From Bradyrhizobium sp. SSBR45G (GTDB lineage: Bacteria > Pseudomonadota > Alphaproteobacteria > Rhizobiales > Xanthobacteraceae): 64,000 bases of DNA. The stretch covers positions 1 through 64,000 of the forward strand of contig NZ_BSCT01000031.1 of NCBI RefSeq assembly GCF_030159255.1, in the 5' to 3' direction. The notes under the pieces are model-generated. The model did not search any database and had not been told where the DNA came from. It saw only the letters and a list, made by a program, of their open reading frames with translations. This document shows positions 44,033-54,200 of this stretch, in pieces (position 1 is the first letter of the stretch; every line of letters begins with the position of its first letter). A program made the position numbers and the translations under genes.

Positions 44033-44571
44033 TCGGCTGCCGAGCTGCACCGGAAGCCTGACATCGTGTCGAGCTGAGATGAGCTCGCAACGGCTATCAG
44101 TTCGTCTGCAAATCTAATGGCTTGCGCGATGGAGTTGCGGAAGCCTCGCGCGCGCTGGGCTGTAGAAACTTCAACCTCCATTCAGCTTGAGTTCAGCTTG
44201 GCCCAGTTTTGGGCCAGCTTTGCACGTCTCTGGAAGCTCAGTCGTAGGCGTAGCGGAGGCTGCGCGGTCTGGTTGATGGAGCCGTCGTCGCGGGGGCGGC
44301 GTAGCGCTCGATTGAAGGAGCAAGGGGCGTTCCGAGTAGTCGGTTTCTAGGGAAGGCGTGCCGCCGGGCCGCAGGGGGAAATCCGCGAAGAGTGTCTTGG
44401 GTTTGTCAGGGCGACCGCTGAGCAGCGGGGCGCTCAACGATCTCGGCTGGATTGAGGTCGGCCGGTCGCCGTCGGATGTCCGGCAGGCGATCGGGTCGAG
44501 AGTGAAGAGCGGAGTTGGAGTTGAGCAGCTGCTACAGCAAGCTGGGGCTGTTGGGGCGAGCCTCGCACTGC
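44033..44571. other. Intergenic region between the two multiheme genes
   Basis: About 540 nt without a convincing gene inside an otherwise tight operon. A 7-bp stem with a GTTT loop (TGGCCCA at 44199-44205, TGGGCCA at 44210-44216) may form an RNA hairpin, without a following T-run. It could hold an internal promoter, an attenuator or a processing site that sets the ratio of the two cytochromes. Confidence 0.4.
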
Positions 44572-47500
44572 ATGGTGCGATGGCTGCTCGCCGCTATGCT
44601 GCTCGCTCTGGCGTTGGCAGGGGATGCTGCCGCGCAGAGCTCATTCGACCATCTCTCGACCGGGTTTCCGCTGACCGGAAGCCATGTCGGCGTGGAGTGC
44701 TCGTCCTGCCACGTCGGTGGGCGGTTCAAGGGCACGCAGACGCAATGTGCCAGTTGCCACAACGGCGCGCAGACGGCGGGCATGTCGGTCAATCATCCGA
44801 TGACCACGCGGCGCTGTGAGAGCTGCCATCAGACTTCGGGATGGAAGGACGTCCGGGCGATCGATCATACGCAAGCAAAGGCGTCATGTACGACCTGCCA
44901 CAACGGCATGATGGCATTGGGTAAGCCGAAGAGCCACATCACGACGGCGGCGCCGTGCGATGTGTGCCACAAGTCAACGGCCAGCTTTCGCGTCAGGATG
45001 AAGATGGATCACGCCGGCATCGTCGCCGGATGTGCCAACTGTCACAACGGGACGACGGCGCGCGGCAAGTCCAGCAACCATCTCCAGACCAGTCTGCCGT
45101 GCGAATCCTGCCACACCAGCACGTCCAGCTTCGGTGGCACAGGCTTCAAGCACGCCGCGACCGACACCCACTGCGCGACCTGCCACAACGGCAAGACCGC
45201 GATGGGCATGACCACGCCGCCGCACATTCCGACCGGCACGCTGCAGTGCTCGAACTGCCACAGCAACACCGCGGCAAGCTTTGCGACCTACACGATGAAC
45301 CACGCCGCGGTGGCGACGGCGCGCTGCGACAGCTGTCACAACGGCTCCTTCACCGGCCAGGGCACCAAGGGTGCGCTGGGCACGGCGTCGTTCCCGAACC
45401 ACGTCGCCACCGGTGGCGCCGACTGCATCAGCTGCCACGCCAAGGCCTCGGGCGGCTTCACCAGCTGGGGCGGCGCGGCGTTCAAGCATGCGGCGACCGA
45501 CACCAATTGCGCGACCTGCCACAACGGCAAGACCGCGATGGGCATGACCACGCCGCCGCACATCCCGACCGGGACGCTGCAGTGCTCCAACTGCCACAGC
45601 AACACCGCGGCGAGCTTCACCACCTACACGATGAACCACGCCGCGGTAGCGACGGCGCGCTGCGACAGTTGCCACAACGGCTCCTTCACCGGCCAGGGCA
45701 CCAAAGGTGCGCTGGGTACCGCGTCGTATCCCAACCATGTCGCCACCGGCGGCGCGGACTGCGTCAGCTGTCACGCCAAGGCGGCCTCGGGCGGCTTCAC
45801 CAGCTGGGGCGGCGCGGCGTTCAAGCATGCTGACACCGACACCAACTGCGCGACCTGCCACAACGGCAAGACGGCGCTGGGCATGACCACGCCGCCGCAT
45901 ATCCCGACTGGGACGCTGCAATGCTCGAACTGCCACAGCAACACCGCAGCGAGCTTCACGACCTACACGATGAACCACGCCGCCGTGGCGACGGCGCGCT
46001 GCGATAGTTGCCACAACGGATCCTTCACCGGCCAGGGCACCAAGGGCGCGCTGGGCACGGCGTCGTTCTCGAACCACGTCGCCACCGGCGGAGCCGACTG
46101 CGTCAGCTGCCACGCAAGGGCCGCGAGTGGCTTCACCAGCTGGGGCGGCGCGGCGTTCAAGCATGCTGACACCGACACCAACTGCGCGACCTGCCACAAC
46201 GGCAAGACGGCGCTGGGCATGACCACGCCGCCGCATATCCCGACTGGGACGCTGCAATGCTCGAACTGCCACAGCAACACCGCAGCGAGCTTCACGACCT
46301 ACACGATGAACCACGCCGCCGTGGCGACGGCGCGCTGCGATAGTTGCCACAACGGATCCTTCACCGGCCAGGGCACCAAGGGCGCGCTGGGCACGGCGTC
46401 GTATCCGAACCACGTCGCGACTGGTGGCGCCGACTGCGCCAGCTGTCATAGCAAAGCGGCCTCGGGCGGCTTCAGCAGCTGGGGCGGCGCGGCATTCAAG
46501 CATGCGGCGACCGACACCAACTGCGCGACCTGCCACAACGGCAAGACCGCGATGGGCATGACCACGCCGCCGCACATCCCGACCGGCACGCTGCAGTGCT
46601 CGAACTGCCACAGCAATACCGCGGCGAGCTTCACCACCTACACGATGAACCACGCCGCGGTAGCGACGGCGCGCTGCGACAGTTGCCACAACGGCTCCTT
46701 CACCGGCCAGGGCACCAAGGGAGCCATGGGCACGGCGTCGTTCCCGAACCACGTCGCCACCGGCGGCGCCGACTGCGTCAGCTGTCACGTCAAGGCCGCG
46801 AGTGGCGGCTTCACCAGCTGGGGTGGCGGCGCCTTCGCTCACAAGGCCACCGACACCAACTGCGCCACCTGCCACAATGGCAAGACGGCACAGGGCATGA
46901 CCACGCCGCCACATATCCCGACCGGGACGCTGCAGTGCTCGAACTGTCACAGCAACACCGCGGCGAGCTTTGCCACGTACACCATGAACCACGCTGCGGT
47001 GTCGACGGCGCGCTGCGACAGTTGCCACAACGGCAGCTTCACCGGCCAGGGCACCAAGGGTGTCATGGGCACCGCGTCGTATCCGAACCACGTCGCCACC
47101 GGTGGCGCAGACTGCATCAGCTGCCACGCCAAGGCCGCGAGCGGCTTCGCCAGCTGGGGCGGCGCGGCGTTCAAGCACGCCGCGACCGACACTAACTGCG
47201 TGACCTGCCACAACGGCAAGACCGCGCAGGGCATGACCACGCCGCCGCACATTCCGACCGGCATGTTGCAATGCTCGAACTGCCATAGCAACACCGCGGC
47301 AAGCTTTACGACCTACACGATGAACCACGCCGCAGTGGCGACGGCGCGCTGCGACAGCTGTCACAACGGCAGCTTTACCGGCCAGGGCACCAAGGGCGCG
47401 CTGGGCACCGCTTCGTATCCGAACCACGTCGCCACCGGCGGCGCCGACTGCGTCAGCTGCCACGCCAACGCCGCGAGCGGCTTCACCAGCTGGGGCGGTG

Positions 47501-50500
47501 CGGCGTTCAAGCATGCGGCGACCGACACCAATTGCGCGACCTGCCACAACGGCAAGACCGCGATGGGCATGACCACGCCGCCGCACATCCCGACCGGGAC
47601 GTTGCAATGCTCGAACTGCCATAGCAACACGGCGGCAAGCTTCACGACCTACACCATGAACCACGCTGCGGTGTCGACGGCGCGCTGCGACAGTTGCCAC
47701 AATGGATCCTTCACCGGACAGGGCACCGAGGGTGCGCTGGGCACGGCGTCGTATCCGAACCACGTCGCCACCGGTGGCGCCGACTGCATCAGCTGCCACG
47801 CCAAGGCCGCGAACGGCTTCGCCAGCTGGGGCGGCGCAGCGTTCAAGCATGCGGCCACCGACACCAACTGCGCGACTTGCCATAACGGCAAGACGGCGAT
47901 GGGCATGACCACGCCGCCGCACATCCCGACCGGCACGATGCAATGCTCGAACTGCCATAGCAACACTGCGGCGAGCTTCACCACCTACACCATGAACCAC
48001 GCCGCGGTGTCGACCGCGCGCTGCGACAGCTGCCACAACGGCAGCTACACCGGCCAGGGCACCAAGGGGGCGCTAGGCACGGCGTCGTATCCGAATCACG
48101 TCGCCACCGGCGGAGCCGACTGCGTCAGTTGCCACGCCAAGGCCGCGAGCGGCGGCTTCGGCAGCTGGGGCGGCGCAGCGTTCAAGCATGCGGCCACCGA
48201 CACCAACTGCGCGACCTGCCACAACGGCAAGACGGCACAGGGCATGACCACGCCGCCGCATATCCCGACCGGGACGCTGCAATGCTCGTACTGCCACAGC
48301 AACACCGCGGCGAGCTTTGCCACGTACACCATGAACCACGCCGCGGTGTCGACCGCCCGCTGCGACAGCTGCCACAACGGCAGCTACACCGGCCAGGGCA
48401 CCAAGGGTGCCATGGGCACCGCGTCGTATCCGAACCACGTCGCCACCGGCGGAGCCGACTGCGTCAGCTGTCACGCCAAGGCCGCGAGCGGCGGCTACAC
48501 TAGCTGGGGCGGTGCGGCATTCAAGCACGCCGCGACCGACACCAATTGCGCGACCTGCCACAACGGCAAGATCGCGCAGGGCATGACCACGCCGCCGCAC
48601 ATTCCGACCGGCATGTTGCAATGCTCGAACTGCCATAGCAACACCGCGGCAAGCTTTACGACCTACACCATGAACCACGCCGCAGTGGCGACGGCGCGCT
48701 GCGACAGCTGTCACAACGGCAGCTTTACCGGCCAGGGCACCAAGGGCGCGCTGGGCACCGCGTCGTTCCCGAACCATGTCGCCACTGGCGGAGCGGACTG
48801 CGTCAGCTGTCACAGCAAGGCGGCCAGCGGCTTCACCAGCTGGGGCGGCGCGGCGTTCAAGCATGCTGCCACCGACACCAATTGCGCGACCTGCCACAAC
48901 GGCAAGACTGCGCAGGGCATGACCACGCCGCCGCATATCCCGACCGGCACGCTGCAGTGCTCGAACTGCCACAGCAACACCGCGGCGAGCTTCACGACTT
49001 ACACGATGAACCACACCGCAGTGGCGACCGCGCGCTGCGACAGCTGTCACAACGGCTCCTTCACCGGCCAGGGCACCAAGGGCGCGCTGGGCACGGCGTC
49101 GTTCCCGAACCACGTCGCCACCGGCGGAGCCGACTGCGTCAGTTGTCACAGCAAGGCGGCCAGCGGCGGCTATGTGAGCTGGGGTGGGGCTGCGTTCACC
49201 CACTCTGCGGCCAATACCAATTGCTCCGCCTGCCACAACGGTTCGAGCGCGAAGGGCTTGACGACCCCGCCACACATTCCGGTGACGGGCGTGCAATGCT
49301 CGAATTGCCACAGCAACACCGCGGCGAGCTTCACGACCTACACGATGAGCCACGCAGCCGTGCACGCGACGCGCTGCGACAGCTGTCACAACGGCTCGTA
49401 CCGCAGCCAGGGCCGCAGAGGGGCGCAGGGGCCGGATCATGGCGCCAAGACGCAGGATTGCGGCTGCTGCCACGTGCGCGCCGCCGCCAACTTCTCCACC
49501 TGGGACGACGATCCGCAGAAGCCGGCAGCAGGCTGCTCCACCACGGCCCGGTCGGTGGTGCCGGCCCAGGCGCCGGCCGTCAAGGCGGTCACGCCGGCCT
49601 CGACCGCCAACCGCACCATGACCGCGGCGACGACGCCCGATGCAGCCCCGGGTATGAGCGCCGCTCCGGCGGCATCTCAGTCTGCTGCCGCGGCCGGCGC
49701 TGCCGCGAGGCCTGCGCCATCCAGCTCGACGCTCCTGTTCAGCAGCAAGCCGCTGGCGAACACGGCTGCGACGTCGACGGCCCCGACCGCGGGGTCTGAA
49801 GCAGGGGTCTCCGCCGCCGCGCCGGGTTCTCCCAAGCCCGACGGTTCAGCCAAAGCTGCCGGCACGGCGGGTTCCGTGCCGCAGCCGACGCTGCCGCAAA
49901 TGACATCCGCCCCATCAGCGCTCGTGCCGAACGATGGGCGCAGCAAGCTCGCGCCTTCGATCGGTGCTGCTGGCGCCGACTCCTCGGAAGCGAAGAATGC
50001 CGGTCGGCTTCCATCGCTGCTGCCGACGTTCAACCCGAGGGCAGGGCTTGCCGGATCGAGCACCACGGAGGCCGGCTCCAGATTCAATCACATGACGGCG
50101 CAAGGACCATGCGCATCCTGCCACAGCGGAATGACCGCTCCTGGAAAGCCGCCGAAGCACGTCGCGACCAGCGCGCCATGCGAGACCTGCCACAAGAGCA
50201 CGACGACGTTCAGCGGCGCCCGCTTCAGCCACACCGGAACGACGGCGGCCTGCGCGAGCTGTCACAACGGCATGGCCGCGAGCGGCAAGCCGCCGAAGCA
50301 CGTCGCGACCAATGCGCCGTGCGAGACGTGCCACAAGAGCACGACGACGTTCAGCGGCGCCCGCTTCAGCCACACCGGAACGACGGCGGCCTGCACGAGC
50401 TGCCACAACGGCATGGCCGCGACCGGCAAGCCGCAGAAGCACGTCGTGACCAACGCGCCGTGCGAGACCTGCCACAAGAGCACGACGACGTTCAGCGGCG

Positions 50501-51231
50501 CCCGCTTCAGTCACACCGGAACGACGGCGGCCTGCGCGAGCTGCCACAACAACATGGCCGCGAGCGGCAAGCCGCAGAAGCACGTCGCGACCAGCGCGCC
50601 GTGCGAGACCTGCCATAAGAGCACGACGACGTTCAGCGGCGCCCGCTTCAGCCACACCGGGACGATGGCGGCCTGCGCGAGCTGTCACAACGGCACGGCC
50701 GCGAGCGGAAAGCCGCCGCGTCACGTGGTCACCACCGCGCCATGCGAAAGCTGCCACAAGAACACCGTGTCGTTCTCGGGCGCACGGATGGATCACACCA
50801 GCCTGACCGCGCCATGCGCCAGCTGTCACAACGGCTCGAACGCCACAGGCAAGTCGCCGAAGCACTTCGTGACCAACGTCCCCTGCGAGAGCTGCCACCG
50901 GACGGTGAGCTGGAGCTCGGTCAATTACCGGCATATGTCGGCGAGCTATCCGAACCATAGCGCGGCAATTGGCTGCACGGCCTGTCACAGCGGCAACTCG
51001 CAGGCCGTTCTGTTCAAGTTCCCGGCCTACAAGCCCGACTGCGCCGCCTGTCACGCCAGTGATTTCCGGCCGCAGCAGCACGCCAAGCTCGTGAAGCCGG
51101 CGCCGCTGGACTACACCGTCGCAGAGCTCAAGGACTGCACCGGCGCGTGCCATATCTATGCTGACAAGTCGCAGACCACCATCATCACCCGCCGCCAGCG
51201 GCAGCACCGGGTCAATGGAGGCGGCTGGTGA
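44572..51231 (+). CDS. Giant multiheme cytochrome c, 73 CXXCH plus one CX3CH motif
   Basis: A 2219-residue exported protein from ATG 44572 (signal peptide MVRWLLAAMLLALALAGDAA, then AQSS). TTG 44521, with GGAG 6 nt upstream, is an alternative that adds 17 residues. Hand count of heme sites: 7 in the N-terminal part, 52 in 13 tandem units of about 113 residues (CATCH, CSNCH, CDSCH, C[VI]SCH each), and 14 in the C-terminal part, mostly in two-heme units of 47 residues. CTGACH near the end is a CX3CH variant. An Ala/Ser/Pro-rich heme-free linker (about 1655-1845) joins the two heme domains. No TM or lipobox. Its stop overlaps the outer-membrane barrel gene. Probable role: long-range electron transfer at or beyond the outer membrane, or electron storage. 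Confidence 0.93.
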   Translation: MVRWLLAAMLLALALAGDAAAQSSFDHLSTGFPLTGSHVGVECSSCHVGGRFKGTQTQCASCHNGAQTAGMSVNHPMTTRRCESCHQTSGWKDVRAIDHTQAKASCTTCHNGMMALGKPKSHITTAAPCDVCHKSTASFRVRMKMDHAGIVAGCANCHNGTTARGKSSNHLQTSLPCESCHTSTSSFGGTGFKHAATDTHCATCHNGKTAMGMTTPPHIPTGTLQCSNCHSNTAASFATYTMNHAAVATARCDSCHNGSFTGQGTKGALGTASFPNHVATGGADCISCHAKASGGFTSWGGAAFKHAATDTNCATCHNGKTAMGMTTPPHIPTGTLQCSNCHSNTAASFTTYTMNHAAVATARCDSCHNGSFTGQGTKGALGTASYPNHVATGGADCVSCHAKAASGGFTSWGGAAFKHADTDTNCATCHNGKTALGMTTPPHIPTGTLQCSNCHSNTAASFTTYTMNHAAVATARCDSCHNGSFTGQGTKGALGTASFSNHVATGGADCVSCHARAASGFTSWGGAAFKHADTDTNCATCHNGKTALGMTTPPHIPTGTLQCSNCHSNTAASFTTYTMNHAAVATARCDSCHNGSFTGQGTKGALGTASYPNHVATGGADCASCHSKAASGGFSSWGGAAFKHAATDTNCATCHNGKTAMGMTTPPHIPTGTLQCSNCHSNTAASFTTYTMNHAAVATARCDSCHNGSFTGQGTKGAMGTASFPNHVATGGADCVSCHVKAASGGFTSWGGGAFAHKATDTNCATCHNGKTAQGMTTPPHIPTGTLQCSNCHSNTAASFATYTMNHAAVSTARCDSCHNGSFTGQGTKGVMGTASYPNHVATGGADCISCHAKAASGFASWGGAAFKHAATDTNCVTCHNGKTAQGMTTPPHIPTGMLQCSNCHSNTAASFTTYTMNHAAVATARCDSCHNGSFTGQGTKGALGTASYPNHVATGGADCVSCHANAASGFTSWGGAAFKHAATDTNCATCHNGKTAMGMTTPPHIPTGTLQCSNCHSNTAASFTTYTMNHAAVSTARCDSCHNGSFTGQGTEGALGTASYPNHVATGGADCISCHAKAANGFASWGGAAFKHAATDTNCATCHNGKTAMGMTTPPHIPTGTMQCSNCHSNTAASFTTYTMNHAAVSTARCDSCHNGSYTGQGTKGALGTASYPNHVATGGADCVSCHAKAASGGFGSWGGAAFKHAATDTNCATCHNGKTAQGMTTPPHIPTGTLQCSYCHSNTAASFATYTMNHAAVSTARCDSCHNGSYTGQGTKGAMGTASYPNHVATGGADCVSCHAKAASGGYTSWGGAAFKHAATDTNCATCHNGKIAQGMTTPPHIPTGMLQCSNCHSNTAASFTTYTMNHAAVATARCDSCHNGSFTGQGTKGALGTASFPNHVATGGADCVSCHSKAASGFTSWGGAAFKHAATDTNCATCHNGKTAQGMTTPPHIPTGTLQCSNCHSNTAASFTTYTMNHTAVATARCDSCHNGSFTGQGTKGALGTASFPNHVATGGADCVSCHSKAASGGYVSWGGAAFTHSAANTNCSACHNGSSAKGLTTPPHIPVTGVQCSNCHSNTAASFTTYTMSHAAVHATRCDSCHNGSYRSQGRRGAQGPDHGAKTQDCGCCHVRAAANFSTWDDDPQKPAAGCSTTARSVVPAQAPAVKAVTPASTANRTMTAATTPDAAPGMSAAPAASQSAAAAGAAARPAPSSSTLLFSSKPLANTAATSTAPTAGSEAGVSAAAPGSPKPDGSAKAAGTAGSVPQPTLPQMTSAPSALVPNDGRSKLAPSIGAAGADSSEAKNAGRLPSLLPTFNPRAGLAGSSTTEAGSRFNHMTAQGPCASCHSGMTAPGKPPKHVATSAPCETCHKSTTTFSGARFSHTGTTAACASCHNGMAASGKPPKHVATNAPCETCHKSTTTFSGARFSHTGTTAACTSCHNGMAATGKPQKHVVTNAPCETCHKSTTTFSGARFSHTGTTAACASCHNNMAASGKPQKHVATSAPCETCHKSTTTFSGARFSHTGTMAACASCHNGTAASGKPPRHVVTTAPCESCHKNTVSFSGARMDHTSLTAPCASCHNGSNATGKSPKHFVTNVPCESCHRTVSWSSVNYRHMSASYPNHSAAIGCTACHSGNSQAVLFKFPAYKPDCAACHASDFRPQQHAKLVKPAPLDYTVAELKDCTGACHIYADKSQTTIITRRQRQHRVNGGGW
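45154..49503 (+). repeat. Coding tandem repeat, 13 units of about 339 bp
   Basis: Thirteen units of 336-342 bp encode the four-heme module. Units 3 and 4 are identical over about 260 bp (around 45802-46066 and 46138-46402), and units 7 and 11 share a near-identical stretch, pointing to recent duplication or gene conversion. The last unit is diverged and loses the SWGGAAFKH end. Confidence 0.9.
50110..50928 (+). repeat. Coding tandem repeat, 6 units of about 141 bp
   Basis: Units encode CASCHNGMAASGKPPKHVAT followed by NAPCETCHKSTTTFSGARFS and HTGTTAA, two hemes each. Units 1-4 are nearly identical; 5 and 6 are diverged. Two related two-heme units occur near the N-terminus of the protein, before the large repeat array. 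Confidence 0.85.
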
Positions 51232-54200
51232 TGCGCGGCCCCTCCGGACAAGTCGCCGCAGCGAGGTCGGCGGGATGGCGGATCAGTCTGCTGTCCGTCC
51301 TGCTTGCAATCCTGCTCGATGGCGCCTTCGGCGTCGTACCGGCCCAGCCGGTCATCGATCAGTTTGTGGCCGGCGCGAACGCCACCACGGTCGGAAACTG
51401 CAGCCTTCTGCGGGTCAATTTTCACGTTCGTGTCCGTTACACCGGGCATTTCCCGCTCGATCAGGGCAGCCAGCTCAGCGTCTCGCTGCAATTGGTCGAT
51501 CGGGACGCCATCATGGCGCGGCGCGTGGTCAGGCGCGAAGGCGTGCGTGTCGACAACGCCCAGGGCTCCGGCATCCAAGACGTCTATCTGACGCTCGATC
51601 AGAACAGGGGACCGATCCTCGTCGTCCAGTTTGCCGGCGAGTTCACCTACCAGATCGTGCAGTCCGGCAGCTTCGAGCAGGTGGCGATCGTGATTGCCCG
51701 GAAGGGCCCGGTGTCGGCTTGCAAGGTGAAAGCCCTGGTGCCGAGCGTGGCCGCTCCGGATGCGCCGAAACCGGCTGCGGTCCCCGGCGCGGCGGCGTCG
51801 GTCCGCAACGACAATCGCACGATGCAGCAGCCGTCCGCTGCGGACATCCGGTTTGCGGAGGCCTCGATGGACGAGGCGCGCGCATCGATCAAGAAGGGCA
51901 ACTTCAACGCGGCGATCGATCTCCTGCGGAAAGTGTTGAAACTCCCCGAGAACGGCTCGAGCGCCGAGGCCCAGGAGCTGCTCGGCGTCGCGCGCCAGAA
52001 GGCCGGCCAGACCGCTGCAGCCCAGGCCGAATATGAGGACTATCTGCGCCGCTATCCGAGCGGCGAGGGCGCCGAGCGCGTGAGGCAGCGGCTCGCCGCG
52101 CTTCTCACCGCGACCAGCAGCGCACCGGCGCGGCCGCGCGACATGCCTTCTGCGACGCCCGACGGCGGCGACATGGGAGCGGGCATGCCGGCCACGGCGG
52201 CGGGGCCGAACGGCGATACCCGCTGGTCGATGTCGGGCAGCCTCTCGACCACCTTCATCACCAACGACACGACCAGCGCCGTCAAGGACAGGGCGATCGC
52301 GCCGAACCCGAATGCCGATCCCGACGCACACCGGGTGCATCAGAACACGCTGCTGACCAATTTCGACTATCTCGGCACCGCCGACAACGATCGCATCAGG
52401 ACCAAGTTCAGGCTGGCGTTCACGCATGAGCGCCAGTTCGATACTGGAAACGACAAGTACGGCGTCTCGACCGCGCAGGTCGACTACACGCTGAAGGAAG
52501 CCGACGTGACGTTGCGCGTCGGACGGCAATCCCGCAACACCGGTGGCGTGATCGGCCGTTTCGACGGCGCGGTGCTGAGCTGGCAGAAGAGCCCCGGGCT
52601 GCGCCTGAACGTGCTCGCGGGCTCGCCGAACTGGAGCCGCTTCGACGCACCGTTCAAGGACGGCAAGACGCTCTATGGCGCAAGCATCGACTTCGGCAAA
52701 ATTCTCGGCGGCCTCGAGACGACGGTCTACCTGATCACGCAATACGACCGCAACATCATCGACCGCCAGGCGATCGGCGCTGAGTTCCGCTACTTCGATG
52801 CCAACAAGTCACTGCTCGGCCTGATCGACTACGACACGCATTTCCGTGCGCTCAATGCGGCCGTGTTCTCCGGAACCTATACGTTCGAGGACAAGTCGGT
52901 CGTCAATGCCTCATTCGACTATCGGCGGGTGCCGTTTCTCTCGACCTGGAATGCATTGCAAGGGCAGCCGTTCCTTACTCTCTACGACATGATGAAGTTC
53001 AATACCGCGGGCGAGATCAGGCAGCTCGCGATCGACCGGACGCCCACGTTCCAGTCTGCGATGGTGAGCTATTCGCGGCCATTGAACGAGACATGGCAGG
53101 TCGCCGCCGACGCCACGGTGACCAATCTGACCGGCACGCTGCCGTCCGGAGGCGTCGACGGCACGCCGGCGAGCGGTCTCGAATACTACCTGTCGGCTCA
53201 GCTGACCGGGAACGGCATCATCAAGCCGGGCGATCTGTTCATGGGCGCGCTGCGCTACGCGAGCCTGGCGGATTCGAAGTTCTATGTGCTCGATCTCGCC
53301 ACCCGCTATCCCATCACGCCCGACCTCGCCATCAGCCCGCGGCTGCGGGCGGGGTACAGGTCCGGGACCCGGACCGACCTGAAGGAGTACACGATCCTGC
53401 CGTCGCTGCTGGTCAGCTATCTCTGGTCGAAGGAGATCAGCCTTGAAACGGAGATCGGCTACCGGTTCGTCGACAGCACGCTGGCCAACGTCAAGACGAC
53501 GACCAAGGACCTGTTCGCGACGGTCACGTTGCGGCGCGATTTCAACGCCGACGGTGTTACCAAGTGCAACGCCTCGATCGTCAGTTGCGCCTGGGCCAGG
53601 CCCGCGGCGCTGCAAGGCGGGCAGGGGGTGGGCTCGGGCGATATGCCGCTGCAGTCGCGGGCGTCGATCATGCCGTCCTACATGCTGGAGACCGGCGTTC
53701 GCTACTGGTTCAGCTCGGGGCAGAATCGCTATCGTTATTTCGCCGACCAGGCCGCCACGCTGCAGGTCTCCCGGCTCGCCTATGGCGGCATGACCGGGCA
53801 CAGCGGCGAGATGTTCTTCAGGGTCGATGCGCTCGACGGCCCGTTCACCAACATGTTCCTGAAGGGCTATGTCGGAGCGGGCAAGATCAGCTCGGGCACG
53901 CTGGTCGACGAGGACTTCGCTCCCTTCGTCAATCCGTCGTCCAAGACCGTCAGCAATGTCGGAGGGCGGCTGCAATACGCGAATCTCGATGTCGGCTTCA
54001 ATCTCCTGGAGACGGACCGCTTCCGGCTTGGTGCCTTCGTCGGCTATCAGTATTGGACTGAAACCGTCGACGCGCGAGGCTGCACGCAGGTGGGCGGCAA
54101 TCCGGTGATCTGCAGTCCTGCCCTGGGCGCTGGCGTCAAGGTGGTGACCGAGCAGGACCGGTGGCACAGCGGACGGGCCGGAGTCTCACTCGACACGCGG

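Noticed and set aside
44974..49473. Long antisense frames across the giant cytochrome (1020 and 466 residues)
   Set aside because: They mirror the 339-bp repeat, are Arg/Val/Ala-rich and have no start signals.
45154..49503. Regular repeats considered as a CRISPR array
   Set aside because: The 339-bp unit is coding in one frame throughout, with no short repeat/spacer pattern.
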